NCBI RefSeq assembly: GCF_001854185.1
Contig: NZ_CP017603.1
Coordinates: 3,720,001 to 3,784,000 of the forward strand
Reading direction: 5' to 3'
DNA length: 64,000 nucleotides
DNA from: Clostridium formicaceticum
Lineage (GTDB): Bacteria; Bacillota; Clostridia; Peptostreptococcales; Natronincolaceae
Positions within the stretch are counted from its first letter, which is position 1; every line of letters begins with the position of its first letter. Under the pieces are notes generated by a model. It worked only from the letters and a program-made list of their open reading frames with translations. It was not told the DNA's origin and ran no database searches. The position numbers and the translations under genes were made by a program. Of the stretch, positions 1-8,735 are shown piece after piece.

Positions 1-641
1 TTGAAACCTCGGAGGAGCTTAAAACCTTGATTGAAATTGGTATTCCCTATGGTCAAGGTTATTATATTCAGCGTCCTTCAGAGGGTTTTGTTGCTATTTC
101 CCCTAAACTAATGGAGGAAATTCAACGACTCAACCAACAGAATAAAAAAATTCAACGACTGCCTACCACCCTGACAATTGGCATGTTACAGCGTCGTGAC
201 TCTCCTTTACAACAGGATGATACTTGTGACAAAGCTAACAATATCTTTAGTGAATCCTACAATTTACAAGGTATTGTCGTATTAAAAGAAAAGAAGGTTA
301 TAGGACTAATCATGCGTCATAAGTTTTACTATCAAATGCGAAAAGAAGGGAATCAAAATAACTTTTTACTACGTCCTTTAAGCAGTATAATGAATCATGC
401 CCCTTTAGTCCTTGATCATTCAATAAATATTAGAGAGGCTTCAAATATAGCTATGTCTAGGGAAGAAAGCACCGTCTATGACTATATTATCGTAACAAAA
501 GGAGAAGAATATAGCGGTGTGGTTCCCATTGCTTATTTATTAAATGCCTTTGCGCAAGCAGGTGTAATTCATGAAGCTGAAGTATCGAAGAATCAGAATT
601 TACTCCACTTGATGGAGAAACCTGTCTACCTTGATGCTTAG
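1..641 (+). CDS. EAL-CBS signalling protein, C-terminal part
   Basis: The reading frame is open from the window edge (codons in phase with base 3), so this is the 3' part of a longer gene. The first residues include GQGYYIQRPSEGF, which matches the C-terminal end of EAL (cyclic-di-GMP phosphodiesterase) domains. About 150 residues resembling a CBS-domain pair follow, with segments such as LQGIVVLKEKKVIGLIMR and DYIIVTKGEEYSGVV. EAL-CBS proteins are common c-di-GMP signalling proteins in Clostridia, and CBS pairs usually bind adenine nucleotides. The catalytic EAL core lies outside the window, so activity cannot be judged. The ORF ends shortly before a dispersed repeat. Confidence 0.7.
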   Translation, partial: ETSEELKTLIEIGIPYGQGYYIQRPSEGFVAISPKLMEEIQRLNQQNKKIQRLPTTLTIGMLQRRDSPLQQDDTCDKANNIFSESYNLQGIVVLKEKKVIGLIMRHKFYYQMRKEGNQNNFLLRPLSSIMNHAPLVLDHSINIREASNIAMSREESTVYDYIIVTKGEEYSGVVPIAYLLNAFAQAGVIHEAEVSKNQNLLHLMEKPVYLDA

Positions 642-677
642 AAATAAATAAAACCTTATGCTAAAATATATAGATCA

Positions 678-819
678 TTTTATCCTTCGGTGTATTTGCT
701 AAGACGTCCACTTCTAGGTGAACAAACTAAGTGACTAACACCAAATCAAAGATTTGGGTGACCTACTTATGCAAGTAGGAGATCAAGCACTACATCCTCG
801 AAGTAAATTCGACTATAAT
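678..819. repeat. Dispersed structured repeat, copy 1
   Basis: This roughly 140-bp block (TTTATCCTTCGGTGTATT at the left, TTCGACTATAAT at the right) recurs in the same orientation at 4506-4690 and, internally deleted, at 22896-22985. Copies 1 and 2 look about 85% identical by eye. It contains hairpins such as CCTACTT-ATGC-AAGTAGG and AAATC-AAA-GATTT. Copy 2 keeps the CTACTT/AAGTGG stem despite base changes, which suggests RNA structure. There is no ORF in it. It could be a non-autonomous transposon end (for example IS200/IS605-like) or a structured RNA; I cannot tell which. Confidence 0.7.
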
Positions 820-821
820 GA

Positions 822-859
822 AAACTGGTTGACAAAATACATTATTTGTCAACCAGTTT
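822..859. terminator. Terminator hairpin 3' of pglX
   Basis: A perfect 15-bp inverted repeat (AACTGGTTGACAAA and its complement, loop 837-844) lies between the converging EAL gene and pglX. On the minus strand TTTTCATTAT follows, and on the plus strand GTCTTGTATTTT follows, so it may work in both directions. Confidence 0.7.
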
Positions 860-889
860 GTCTTGTATTTTAGATTTTATTTCTCTAAG

Positions 890-3800
890 CTAAATTCTAG
901 CTAAAAGGTTAAGTGTTAATTCTTTTCCTTGAGAAATCTTCACATTTTGGAACTTAGAATAATTTACTTGCACACCATCATCTAAATCAATCTCTATTTT
1001 TTGATTAGCTATATGTGCAATGATCTGATCATAGATAGCACATTGTGCTATTTGCCTTTCTATATACTCTTTTCTCTTCATTGCAGCAGTCTTTTGCTTT
1101 TCAGGCAACTCTGATTTTATAAGTATATTTAGATTTTTCACCTCATCCTCATATCTCTTTTGCAATTTATGAAGATAATCTGTTCTGATTCTATCCACCG
1201 TTGAAACATCATAGCGATGCATATAGATCAGGGCTTTAAATCCGTTTTCTTTACCACTATCAAATAACCAATAAATAGGTCGTTTGCTATAGATTTTTAA
1301 ATGATCGCTATAAAAGTCCTCTAAGAAATATCTTCTTATGGTTTGTCTAGAAGTTTCATTGGTTTTCTTACTTAATAAGCGTGCAATATAATCAAGATTT
1401 TCCTCTAACATTTTTTCACCAAAGGTTATTTTTACAAACGTTACAAATCTATTGACAATATCGTCTTCAAAATAATCATCCTCCACTATTGGGATAATAT
1501 TATCTTTTGCAGGGATAAAGGTCTTGTACCTGTCTATCTTAAACTCTCCACCTGCATAAATCAACCCTTCTTCATCTAAAGAATATCTTCCAAACATGCA
1601 TCCTACCGCATAGGAGATAAAGGATTGAATATCTCCTCTCCTTCTCATCGTAATCTCTTTCACTTCGGGTGTCAGCTCATTCTCTAGCCCGTAGATTTCA
1701 ATAAATGTTTTATTTAGTTCTTCCTCATAGGCTTTCATCTGATAAAATTCTTTATGAATAACATCTTCCCATTCCTTAAAAGCAGTTTCTATTTTACTTG
1801 CATTAAAATCATTTTTTATTGCTGAGCCTCTTAGTAATGGATGCTGCTTGAAGTTCCATGATGTTTCAAAGGAATCCCAATCTTTTTGCGCCTTTCTAAT
1901 GCATCTAGAAACCAGGGCCTTAATATTTTCTTCCTTTTCTTTGTCTAAGATTACTGGAATATTTTTAATATCTCCTACCTGGATATTAATGGTGGGGTTC
2001 AAAATGTCCATATAGTACTTGGACAACTTAGAGGCCATTAACCCTAAAATATAAAGTAGTTTCTCATCTTCAATAAATATCATAGACCCAGCAACATCAA
2101 AAATAAATCCATTTGGTGTAAATCTAGGGCCTACATCCTTACCTATAAATGTATAGGTGATACCTGATTGAAAATAAAACTTTTCATTTTTGATTGTCCT
2201 AGAGTAACTACCATATAATTTTTTTGCATATTCTTTGACTTCTTCCCCATTGTTTTGCCAGTTAATTATGAACTCATTATTTCCATACCACTTTCTATAG
2301 CCACCCCCCTTGTTGTAAGGTGCCCATTTTAAATGAAAATCTTCTGAAGTTTTGGAAAAAAACTGTATTTTACAGATGTCAACCTCATGCCACAATCTAA
2401 GGAACTTATTATTATCTGATGTAGCCATACCTTGACGTGGTTTTGCAATAGCTTCCAGCCTTTTTCCTTTTAAAAATGTTCTGATGGTCTGTTCGGTAGC
2501 CCAAAAAGCAATTTTATTATCTGGTATACTCTTAAATAATTCTGTATTTAACACATGGGTATTTTTAGAAAACAACTTAGCTATAGCATCAACTTTTTCT
2601 TGTTCCTCAGCTTCGTCAAAATCATTGTCTAACTTTATAAAGGTTGTATGATACTTACCAGCTTCCTTTCTCATAACAAAGGTACTAATTGAAACGGAAG
2701 CATCTTTAAAACCATTATCGGCTAACTGTATCAAACTCATCAATTGATAATTATTTATGATAAGTTCTCTCAAATTTCTATAAGATGAAATATATTGCCA
2801 TACATTTGGCGTCATCAAACCAATAAATCCCGATTTTTTTGTGTAATCAATGTTTTTAGCAAAAAAAACTGAAAAAAGATCATACTTACATGCTTGAAAA
2901 TTATCTTCTATATACTTTTTCAGCTGATCATTTAATTTTCTTAATCCGCTATAGGGTGGATTTGCTATGACTGCATCATATTTTTGACTCATGATTTTGG
3001 CCTGTTTGATTAAGCTAGGTAACTTTTCTAAAATGATTTGTGTATAATGAAGTTGAAACAAGTCTAAAATTTCTTCCTTTTTAAGCTCTTCTAATCTATG
3101 TTCAATAACAGCATAATTTATTTTCTTCACATCTAAAATAGCACCATATTCCTTTGCATCCTGAAACACTGCCAATAAATATTCCACATCTTCTTTACTG
3201 ACAGTTTTTACAATATCGGCACCCTTTGAATTTATTAGATATTCTATTGCCTCTTTCGGAATTTCGTTACTTTCTTGAATAGCACAAACATTTAAATCAA
3301 TCTTTTCCTTAAAAATTCTTTTATTTTTACTTCTAGCCTTCATCATAAGAGCAAAAACTGTTAACTGCCCTGCCCGATCATCTATATCTAGTCCATATAA
3401 GTTTTTTTCTAGTATTAGCTGTGGTATATCTTTTTCCTGGTAATTTGCCTTTAAATAAATAGAATAAAGTACATCAAAAGCATATACTAAGATATGTCCC
3501 GATCCCATCGCAGGGTCCAATACTCTTATTTCTTCTGGAGATAAATTAGGATTTTTTAGTTCATCAAGCTTTTTTTGCACTTCTGAATCTTGTTCCGCTT
3601 CTTCTAAATAATACTTCCACTGAGCCTTTAATCCTTCATCTGGGTGAGAGGTCAACCAAAGTCTTCCCAAGGTATTTTCCACCATATATCGTACGATCCA
3701 TTTTGGCGTAAATAGTTGAGTAGCAGCTGGAATATCCTCCTTAGCAATTTTCTTGTTCTTTTTTAAATCTGCAAATATTTTATCTTTTTTTTCTGAGCTA

Positions 3801-4456
3801 TAATATTGATATAACCATCCAATAATCTCTACTTGATCTTTATAGTCATCCTCTTGAATAGACACTACTAGATCTCTAATGACGGAGGTTTTTGACAGCA
3901 AACCTTCTGGCAAAAGAAGTTCAGTATAATCAGCTATTTCTTCAAATACCGTAGGCATAATATGCCCTAGCTGGTTACACTGTTTAATGATCAGATATTT
4001 ATAGAGATCCTCCATATCATTTGCATCTATAAGCTTGCAAACAAGATTTCTATCAATATCTAAATCTACATTTAAAGCTTTTTTTATGATGTCTGGCTCT
4101 GTTCTGCCTTCTTCTACAGAAGATAACACCCTCACGCCTATTGGGAGGTAACCATTAACCTCCATAAAACGCAGCGCAATAAAGCGATTAAACCATGTAT
4201 AGGCTACTTCCTCAATTACCTGTTCAAATCCCTTTTCCCTAATCTCAGATATTAATTTTTCTCTTTGCTTTTTTTCGTACTTTTTATAAATTCTACGATT
4301 TTCTACTCCTTTAATTTTAAACCCATTTTCGAGGATCTCAATATCTTTTCTTTCATTCTTCATAATACCAAGCCCATGGGCTTTTTGGGTTATACCTTCT
4401 ATTAACTTCTTCCTTGCTCTAATAGCAAAGCTTTTAATAGCAGTTTTGTTCATCAT
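890..4456 (-). CDS. pglX: BREX-type adenine DNA methyltransferase PglX (orphan)
   Basis: A 1188-residue class I N6-adenine DNA methyltransferase. The N terminus (NKTAIKSFAIRARKKLI), the SAM motif DPAMGSGHILVYAFD (near residue 315) and the catalytic motif NPPYSG (near residue 500) are typical of PglX from BREX-1 systems, and the length is normal for the family (about 1200). PglX modifies host DNA at a non-palindromic site as the self mark of BREX. No brxA, brxB, brxC, pglZ or brxL lies in the window, and intergenic repeats lie on both sides, so it appears to be an orphan modification enzyme or a solitary restriction-modification protein. GGAGG lies just upstream of ATGATG; either ATG could be the start. 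Confidence 0.85.
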   Translation of the reverse strand: MMNKTAIKSFAIRARKKLIEGITQKAHGLGIMKNERKDIEILENGFKIKGVENRRIYKKYEKKQREKLISEIREKGFEQVIEEVAYTWFNRFIALRFMEVNGYLPIGVRVLSSVEEGRTEPDIIKKALNVDLDIDRNLVCKLIDANDMEDLYKYLIIKQCNQLGHIMPTVFEEIADYTELLLPEGLLSKTSVIRDLVVSIQEDDYKDQVEIIGWLYQYYSSEKKDKIFADLKKNKKIAKEDIPAATQLFTPKWIVRYMVENTLGRLWLTSHPDEGLKAQWKYYLEEAEQDSEVQKKLDELKNPNLSPEEIRVLDPAMGSGHILVYAFDVLYSIYLKANYQEKDIPQLILEKNLYGLDIDDRAGQLTVFALMMKARSKNKRIFKEKIDLNVCAIQESNEIPKEAIEYLINSKGADIVKTVSKEDVEYLLAVFQDAKEYGAILDVKKINYAVIEHRLEELKKEEILDLFQLHYTQIILEKLPSLIKQAKIMSQKYDAVIANPPYSGLRKLNDQLKKYIEDNFQACKYDLFSVFFAKNIDYTKKSGFIGLMTPNVWQYISSYRNLRELIINNYQLMSLIQLADNGFKDASVSISTFVMRKEAGKYHTTFIKLDNDFDEAEEQEKVDAIAKLFSKNTHVLNTELFKSIPDNKIAFWATEQTIRTFLKGKRLEAIAKPRQGMATSDNNKFLRLWHEVDICKIQFFSKTSEDFHLKWAPYNKGGGYRKWYGNNEFIINWQNNGEEVKEYAKKLYGSYSRTIKNEKFYFQSGITYTFIGKDVGPRFTPNGFIFDVAGSMIFIEDEKLLYILGLMASKLSKYYMDILNPTINIQVGDIKNIPVILDKEKEENIKALVSRCIRKAQKDWDSFETSWNFKQHPLLRGSAIKNDFNASKIETAFKEWEDVIHKEFYQMKAYEEELNKTFIEIYGLENELTPEVKEITMRRRGDIQSFISYAVGCMFGRYSLDEEGLIYAGGEFKIDRYKTFIPAKDNIIPIVEDDYFEDDIVNRFVTFVKITFGEKMLEENLDYIARLLSKKTNETSRQTIRRYFLEDFYSDHLKIYSKRPIYWLFDSGKENGFKALIYMHRYDVSTVDRIRTDYLHKLQKRYEDEVKNLNILIKSELPEKQKTAAMKRKEYIERQIAQCAIYDQIIAHIANQKIEIDLDDGVQVNYSKFQNVKISQGKELTLNLLARI

Positions 4457-4505
4457 TTACGCCTCCTCATCTTTAGATGAGTTTTTATTTCTTATCTTCT
4501 CTTAA

Positions 4506-4690
4506 TTTATTCTTCGCTGTATTGCTAAGACTCCCACTTCTAGGTGAACAAACTAAGTGACTAACACCAGATCAAAGATTTGGGTTATCTACTTATCTAA
4601 GTGGGAGGTCAAACACTACATCCCCGAAATAAATTCGACTACAATTCAGTAAGAGTAAAAACTCCCCCTGAATTAAGTCTCATTCTATTT
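4506..4690. repeat. Dispersed structured repeat, copy 2 (pglX leader)
   Basis: The most complete copy of the element at 678-819, with an additional right part ending GAATTAAGTCTCATT that is shared with copy 3 at 22896-22985. On the minus strand it lies in the presumed 5' leader of pglX. A nested hairpin is visible at its right side: AATTCAG and CTGAATT enclose GAGT-AAAA-ACTC (about 4644-4673). The rest of the gap to the CRISPR array (4691-4856) is AT-rich with no gene that I can support. Confidence 0.65.
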
Positions 4691-4856
4691 TCATCTTTTC
4701 TTAGATAATTCTTAACCCTTCAATTGTACCCTATACTTAAGCCTAGATGCAAATGTAGTTTATATTTTAAAATATATATCCTATAATTACGCTAATTATT
4801 GTCTTCAACACATTTTTCCTATACTTTACTGTGCTATCTTTAGTATGTTTGTTTTT

Positions 4857-4890
4857 ATTTTTCTACGGTTGTATTTCTATTTGTTAAAGG
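4857..4890. repeat. Decayed trailer-end CRISPR repeat
   Basis: The sequence ends GTATTTCTATTTGTTAAAGG and resembles the array repeat with several substitutions and small insertions. It is separated from the first clear repeat (4927) by exactly 36 bases, a normal spacer length for this array. This marks the old, leader-distal end. Confidence 0.6.
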
Positions 4891-4926
4891 ATCTTGCCCT
4901 GTGTATTTCTCTTTTTCTACTTTTTT

Positions 4927-6743
4927 ATTTACATTCTACTGTAGTTCTATTAACGGCCCGCCTTATGGTCCTTACTGCTTCTTTTTTCTCATATTTACAT
5001 TCTACTGTAGTTCTATTAAAGGGGATATGTCAAAACTGAAATAGATTTACTTATTGGATTTACATTCTACTGTAGTTCTATTAACGGGCGATAGATGAAG
5101 TAGCACTGCTTATAATACATCTATTTACATTCTACTGTAGTTCTATTAAAGGATGATAGAAGGTTATAATATTTATGTTCGTGATACATTTACATTCTAC
5201 TGTAGTTCTATTAAAGGAAATATGCTGTCTCAGCACAATAAGCACCTTCCATCTATTTACATTCTACTGTAGTTCTATTAAAGGTAACTTTAGATATGCT
5301 GCTATAATTTTGGCTACCTTATTTACATTCTACTGTAGTTCTATTAAAGGATTCCTCCCTTATTTTATTGTATCGAGGGACAAGTATTTACATTCTACTG
5401 TAGTTCTATTAAAGGGATACAGATTATCAATATAGGGAAGAATTTCCTGAATTTACATTCTACTGTAGTTCTATTAAAGGGAGATCATATCTTCTGAAAG
5501 GTATCTTGAATCTGTTCTATTTACATTCTACTGTAGTTCTATTAAAGGTTAAAATCACTTCAGGTTTCACAATGTTAATAGTTCTATTTACATTCTACTG
5601 TAGTTCTATTAAAGGGCTATACCCCTTGTAAAACACTCTGCTTTTTTATCAATTTACATTCTACTGTAGTTCTATTAAAGGGATTAGCAGCTATTAACGC
5701 AAAGACCAATATACAAGCATTTACATTCTACTGTAGTTCTATTAAAGGTTTACCTTTTGCACTCTTTTTTTATTTCTTTAACCAAATTTACATTCTACTG
5801 TAGTTCTATTAAAGGAATTTTCAAACGCAAGTGAACTATAATCATGTTTAAATTTACATTCTACTGTAGTTCTATTAAAGGTGTATTTTTGCAGGCTTTG
5901 CCTGCAATATGTAACAATATTTACATTCTACTGTAGTTCTATTAAAGGACTATAGTCCGAAAGGGTGGTAGAGATGATCCAAAATTTACATTCTACTGTA
6001 GTTCTATTAAAGGGCAGATCTTGCAAAAGAAGATTATTCTTTTCCTGTATTTACATTCTACTGTAGTTCTATTAAAGGGAAGCCAATCAAGTATTTGTTT
6101 CACTGTTTTTGGGTTATTTACATTCTACTGTAGTTCTATTAAAGGGCCGCATGAGCATCTTCAAAATCTACAAACAATTGTATTTACATTCTACTGTAGT
6201 TCTATTAAAGGTGTGCCAGTAGAAACCGCAACGGAGATTATTAAGAATTTACATTCTACTGTAGTTCTATTAAAGGCTTCTGTTACGTTAAGTGTTCCAG
6301 CTGCTTCTATTAAATTTACATTCTACTGTAGTTCTATTAAAGGTAGGGCAACATCAGGGGCTTTGTGTGAAGCCTTATGATTTACATTCTACTGTAGTTC
6401 TATTAAAGGCCATATTCATCCCCCTTTTGAATATCTGTCTAATAAATTTACATTCTACTGTAGTTCTATTAAAGGTAGCTTTGTGAACTGAACCCTCTAC
6501 AATAATATAAGGATTTACATTCTACTGTAGTTCTATTAAAGGCAACTTTTTCGTTTGATATTTTGGGTGTTGCTATTGTTATTTACATTCTACTGTAGTT
6601 CTATTAAAGGAAGACAATACAGTATTTTAGACAGCAGGGTTTTAAAAATTTACATTCTACTGTAGTTCTATTAAAGGTTTTAGAAGGGTGTTTTTTTATG
6701 CCTTTTAAAAAGGATTTACATTCTACTGTAGTTCTATTAAAGG
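4927..6743 (-). CRISPR. Type I-B CRISPR array, 28 repeats, 27 spacers
   Basis: Twenty-eight 30-bp repeats are present; on the plus strand each begins ATTTACATTCTACTG and ends TTCTATTAAAGG. They start at 4927, 4993, 5058, 5123, 5188, 5255, 5321, 5386, 5451, 5519, 5586, 5652, 5719, 5786, 5852, 5919, 5984, 6049, 6116, 6182, 6247, 6314, 6380, 6446, 6513, 6581, 6648 and 6714. Spacers are 35-38 bp. Repeats 1 and 3 carry an A-to-C change (TTAACGG). Read on the minus strand the repeat ends GAATGTAAAT, like the C. difficile I-B repeat whose crRNA handle is ATGTAAAT, so I infer minus-strand transcription with the leader at the right. Confidence 0.98.
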
Positions 6744-6928
6744 TCGCTCATTTTAAAGCATTTATACTACTGGCTTGTACACTTACTTTCTGTCCAAGTG
6801 TGGTTTAAAAGTCATTTAAAGTTATATTGAGTACATCTTTTTTCTAAAAAATACTTTTTACATAAGATATAAATTGACTTTGTCGATACCGTCTGTTTTT
6901 ACATTACTAGAGATCGACAGATTGTTAT
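6744..6928 (-). promoter_or_regulatory. CRISPR leader
   Basis: A 185-bp AT-rich non-coding stretch between cas2 and the intact last repeat (6714-6743). Array polarity (decayed repeats at the far left, C. difficile-like handle on the minus strand) makes this the leader where new spacers would enter and pre-crRNA transcription would start. An inverted repeat (TGTCGAT 6881-6887 and ATCGACA 6913-6919) just after the cas2 stop may end cas transcription. I could not assign a confident promoter. Confidence 0.65.
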
Positions 6929-7207
6929 CTAAAAAAAATTAGATGTCTTATCATCTTTTAACCCTAAGAACTCCTTAGCTAGCCATTTTTCATCCCTACT
7001 CTTAAATATTACCAGAGAATCTTTATGATCCCTTATATACTGACCTAATTCTTTTTTTAACTTCATTAAATTTAATTCTGTTAAATTCCCCTCAAATACA
7101 GATTTTTGTATATGGGTTAAATATCTCTTGCATATTTTAAAGGTATTTCTCTGCACTTTAGCACCATCTTTATCCATCATTATATCATACATTAAAACTA
7201 CATACAT
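6929..7207 (-). CDS. cas2: CRISPR-associated endoribonuclease Cas2
   Basis: A 92-residue Cas2 that pairs with Cas1 in the spacer-integration complex. The N terminus MYVVLMYDIMMDKDG carries the ferredoxin-like first strand and conserved Asp, and the usual RNTFKICKRYLTHIQKSVFEG segment follows. I chose the internal ATG at 7205-7207 because this is the normal Cas2 start, with GGTGGTGAT just upstream; a longer in-frame start at 7252 would add 15 atypical residues. The start lies 4 bases after the cas1 stop. It is the last cas gene, and the leader and array follow directly. Confidence 0.95.
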   Translation of the reverse strand: MYVVLMYDIMMDKDGAKVQRNTFKICKRYLTHIQKSVFEGNLTELNLMKLKKELGQYIRDHKDSLVIFKSRDEKWLAKEFLGLKDDKTSNFF

Positions 7208-7211
7208 AGCA

Positions 7212-8204
7212 TCACCACCAAATTTTAAATCCACTATATTTCTTTTCTTCAATTATATCTTTTATAAGCTTATAACACTCTAGTCTGATAAGATATCTAT
7301 AGGATACCTGTCTTCCTAAATCTCTGTGACTAATAGTTTGCTTGAGCCGACGATCATACTCTAAGAGTATTTTCTTTTTACCGCTTTCTTTTAAGTATAA
7401 GAAATTAGACTCTTTTTCAAAGTCTTCTTCAGTAATTTGATTTTTATTAAGCAATGAAAATATCATTCTTTCTCCAATTAAAGGTTTAAATATTTCTGAT
7501 ATATCTAAAGATAAGGAAAATCTTTTACTACCTGGTTCATGCAAAAAGCTTATTGTAGGATTTAACTGAGTTTTATATATTTCAGAAAGTACAGTTGTGT
7601 ATATAAGACTATTTACAAATGAAATCAAGGAATTTATCATGTTATCAGGTGGTCTTTTTACTCTTTTTTCAAAACATATATCTTGTTTTATAATGCTGTT
7701 CCAAGTGGCATAATATATTTTTCTTATATTACCTTCTATTCCCATAAGTTGATGTATATCTGTTCCAAAGTCTAGTTTATTCATTAAACTTTCTATTTCT
7801 TTCACAGGATTGTCCAAATCAATACCTCTACGGTTATAATATCTCAAATTTCTATATATATTATATGAAGCTGATTTCAATATCTCTTTGGCTATCCTTA
7901 CTCTTTCCTCTTGATCATCGTATTTTTTCACTTGATTTACCAGCAAATAGCCACTTATATTGCTTTCTCTAGGATAAAAGCTACCACTATAAAAGCCATA
8001 ATAGTTAAATATATGCATTGTTATCTTCTGTTGAGATAAAAAATTTAGCAGCTTAGTATTCATCTGTACTTCTCCAAATAGGTAAATCTCTTCTGTGACT
8101 TCAGCCTTTAAATTTTTCTTTTCTCCTTCTAAGGTTGTTATAATAATGTTATTATCTTTTCTTTTTAAATCACCATCTTTAAAAATATAAAAAGTCTCTC
8201 CCAT
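7212..8204 (-). CDS. cas1: CRISPR-associated integrase Cas1 (type I-B)
   Basis: A 330-residue Cas1, the metal-dependent integrase that inserts prespacers at the leader-repeat junction together with Cas2. The conserved metal ligands are visible: Glu157 in MGIEGNIRK, His222 in FLHEPGS and Asp234 in LSLDISEIFKP. The length is typical of the Cas1b group. The gene sits in the operon between cas4 (10-base gap) and cas2. Nothing looks truncated, so acquisition is probably functional. Confidence 0.96.
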   Translation of the reverse strand: MGETFYIFKDGDLKRKDNNIIITTLEGEKKNLKAEVTEEIYLFGEVQMNTKLLNFLSQQKITMHIFNYYGFYSGSFYPRESNISGYLLVNQVKKYDDQEERVRIAKEILKSASYNIYRNLRYYNRRGIDLDNPVKEIESLMNKLDFGTDIHQLMGIEGNIRKIYYATWNSIIKQDICFEKRVKRPPDNMINSLISFVNSLIYTTVLSEIYKTQLNPTISFLHEPGSKRFSLSLDISEIFKPLIGERMIFSLLNKNQITEEDFEKESNFLYLKESGKKKILLEYDRRLKQTISHRDLGRQVSYRYLIRLECYKLIKDIIEEKKYSGFKIWW

Positions 8205-8213
8205 ATCCGCCTC

Positions 8214-8705
8214 CTATATGTAGCAAAGTTCATAGTAAGCACAATTTTTACATATAGCTTTTTTATTGATTGCTGGTGGTAATTTTGATGACCTTATTTT
8301 GTCTATCTCCTCCAGAACCTTTTGCAGTTCTTCTTCATCTTGTTTGTCCAAAAATACGTCTTCTCTTTTTCTTAAAAGCGGATAATCTAATATACCTTTT
8401 TCTATATCCACACCTTTTTGTTTTAATAGCCATATGTAATATTTTAGCTGCCATTTAGATGCTTCCTCTATTTTTCTTGATTTTTTCACTTCGTGAATAA
8501 CTTTCCAATCTTTTAGAAAATCTATATTGATGTTTTCATCGATTAGAATATTTTTCTTTTCTCTTTTGTAGGATGTTTCATCTATTAATTTTCCCATGCT
8601 TACTAAGTCACTACCTTGTTCCATATTAAGATCATTCATAAAAAACCATAGTTTTCTATCACAAATGAAATAATAATAAATCATAACACCAGTTACTTTT
8701 TTCAT
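8214..8705 (-). CDS. cas4: CRISPR-associated exonuclease Cas4
   Basis: About 163 residues. Cas4 is a RecB-like exonuclease with a 4Fe-4S cluster that trims prespacers and selects those with a correct PAM. The cluster cysteines are Cys15 near the N terminus and the C-terminal group CKNCAYYELC (Cys152, Cys155, Cys161). The nuclease motif E-V-K (in HEVKKS) and QLKYY are present. I prefer the ATG at 8705 over a GTG three codons upstream, because AGGGTGG then sits at a proper distance. Located between cas3 and cas1, as in most I-B operons. Confidence 0.93.
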   Translation of the reverse strand: MKKVTGVMIYYYFICDRKLWFFMNDLNMEQGSDLVSMGKLIDETSYKREKKNILIDENINIDFLKDWKVIHEVKKSRKIEEASKWQLKYYIWLLKQKGVDIEKGILDYPLLRKREDVFLDKQDEEELQKVLEEIDKIRSSKLPPAINKKAICKNCAYYELCYI

Positions 8706-8735
8706 ATTTACCACCCTGCCTAATAGAACAATTTT

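Noticed and set aside
890-4456. Complete BREX system
   Set aside because: Only PglX is present; none of the other BREX genes lies in the window.
4691-4856. CRISPR leader on the left side of the array
   Set aside because: Repeat decay at the left and the C. difficile-like handle on the minus strand place the leader at the right, between array and cas2.
4845-6486. Plus-strand ORFs with repeating LHSTVVLLK and FTFYCSSIKG peptides
   Set aside because: They are translations of the CRISPR repeats, not genes.
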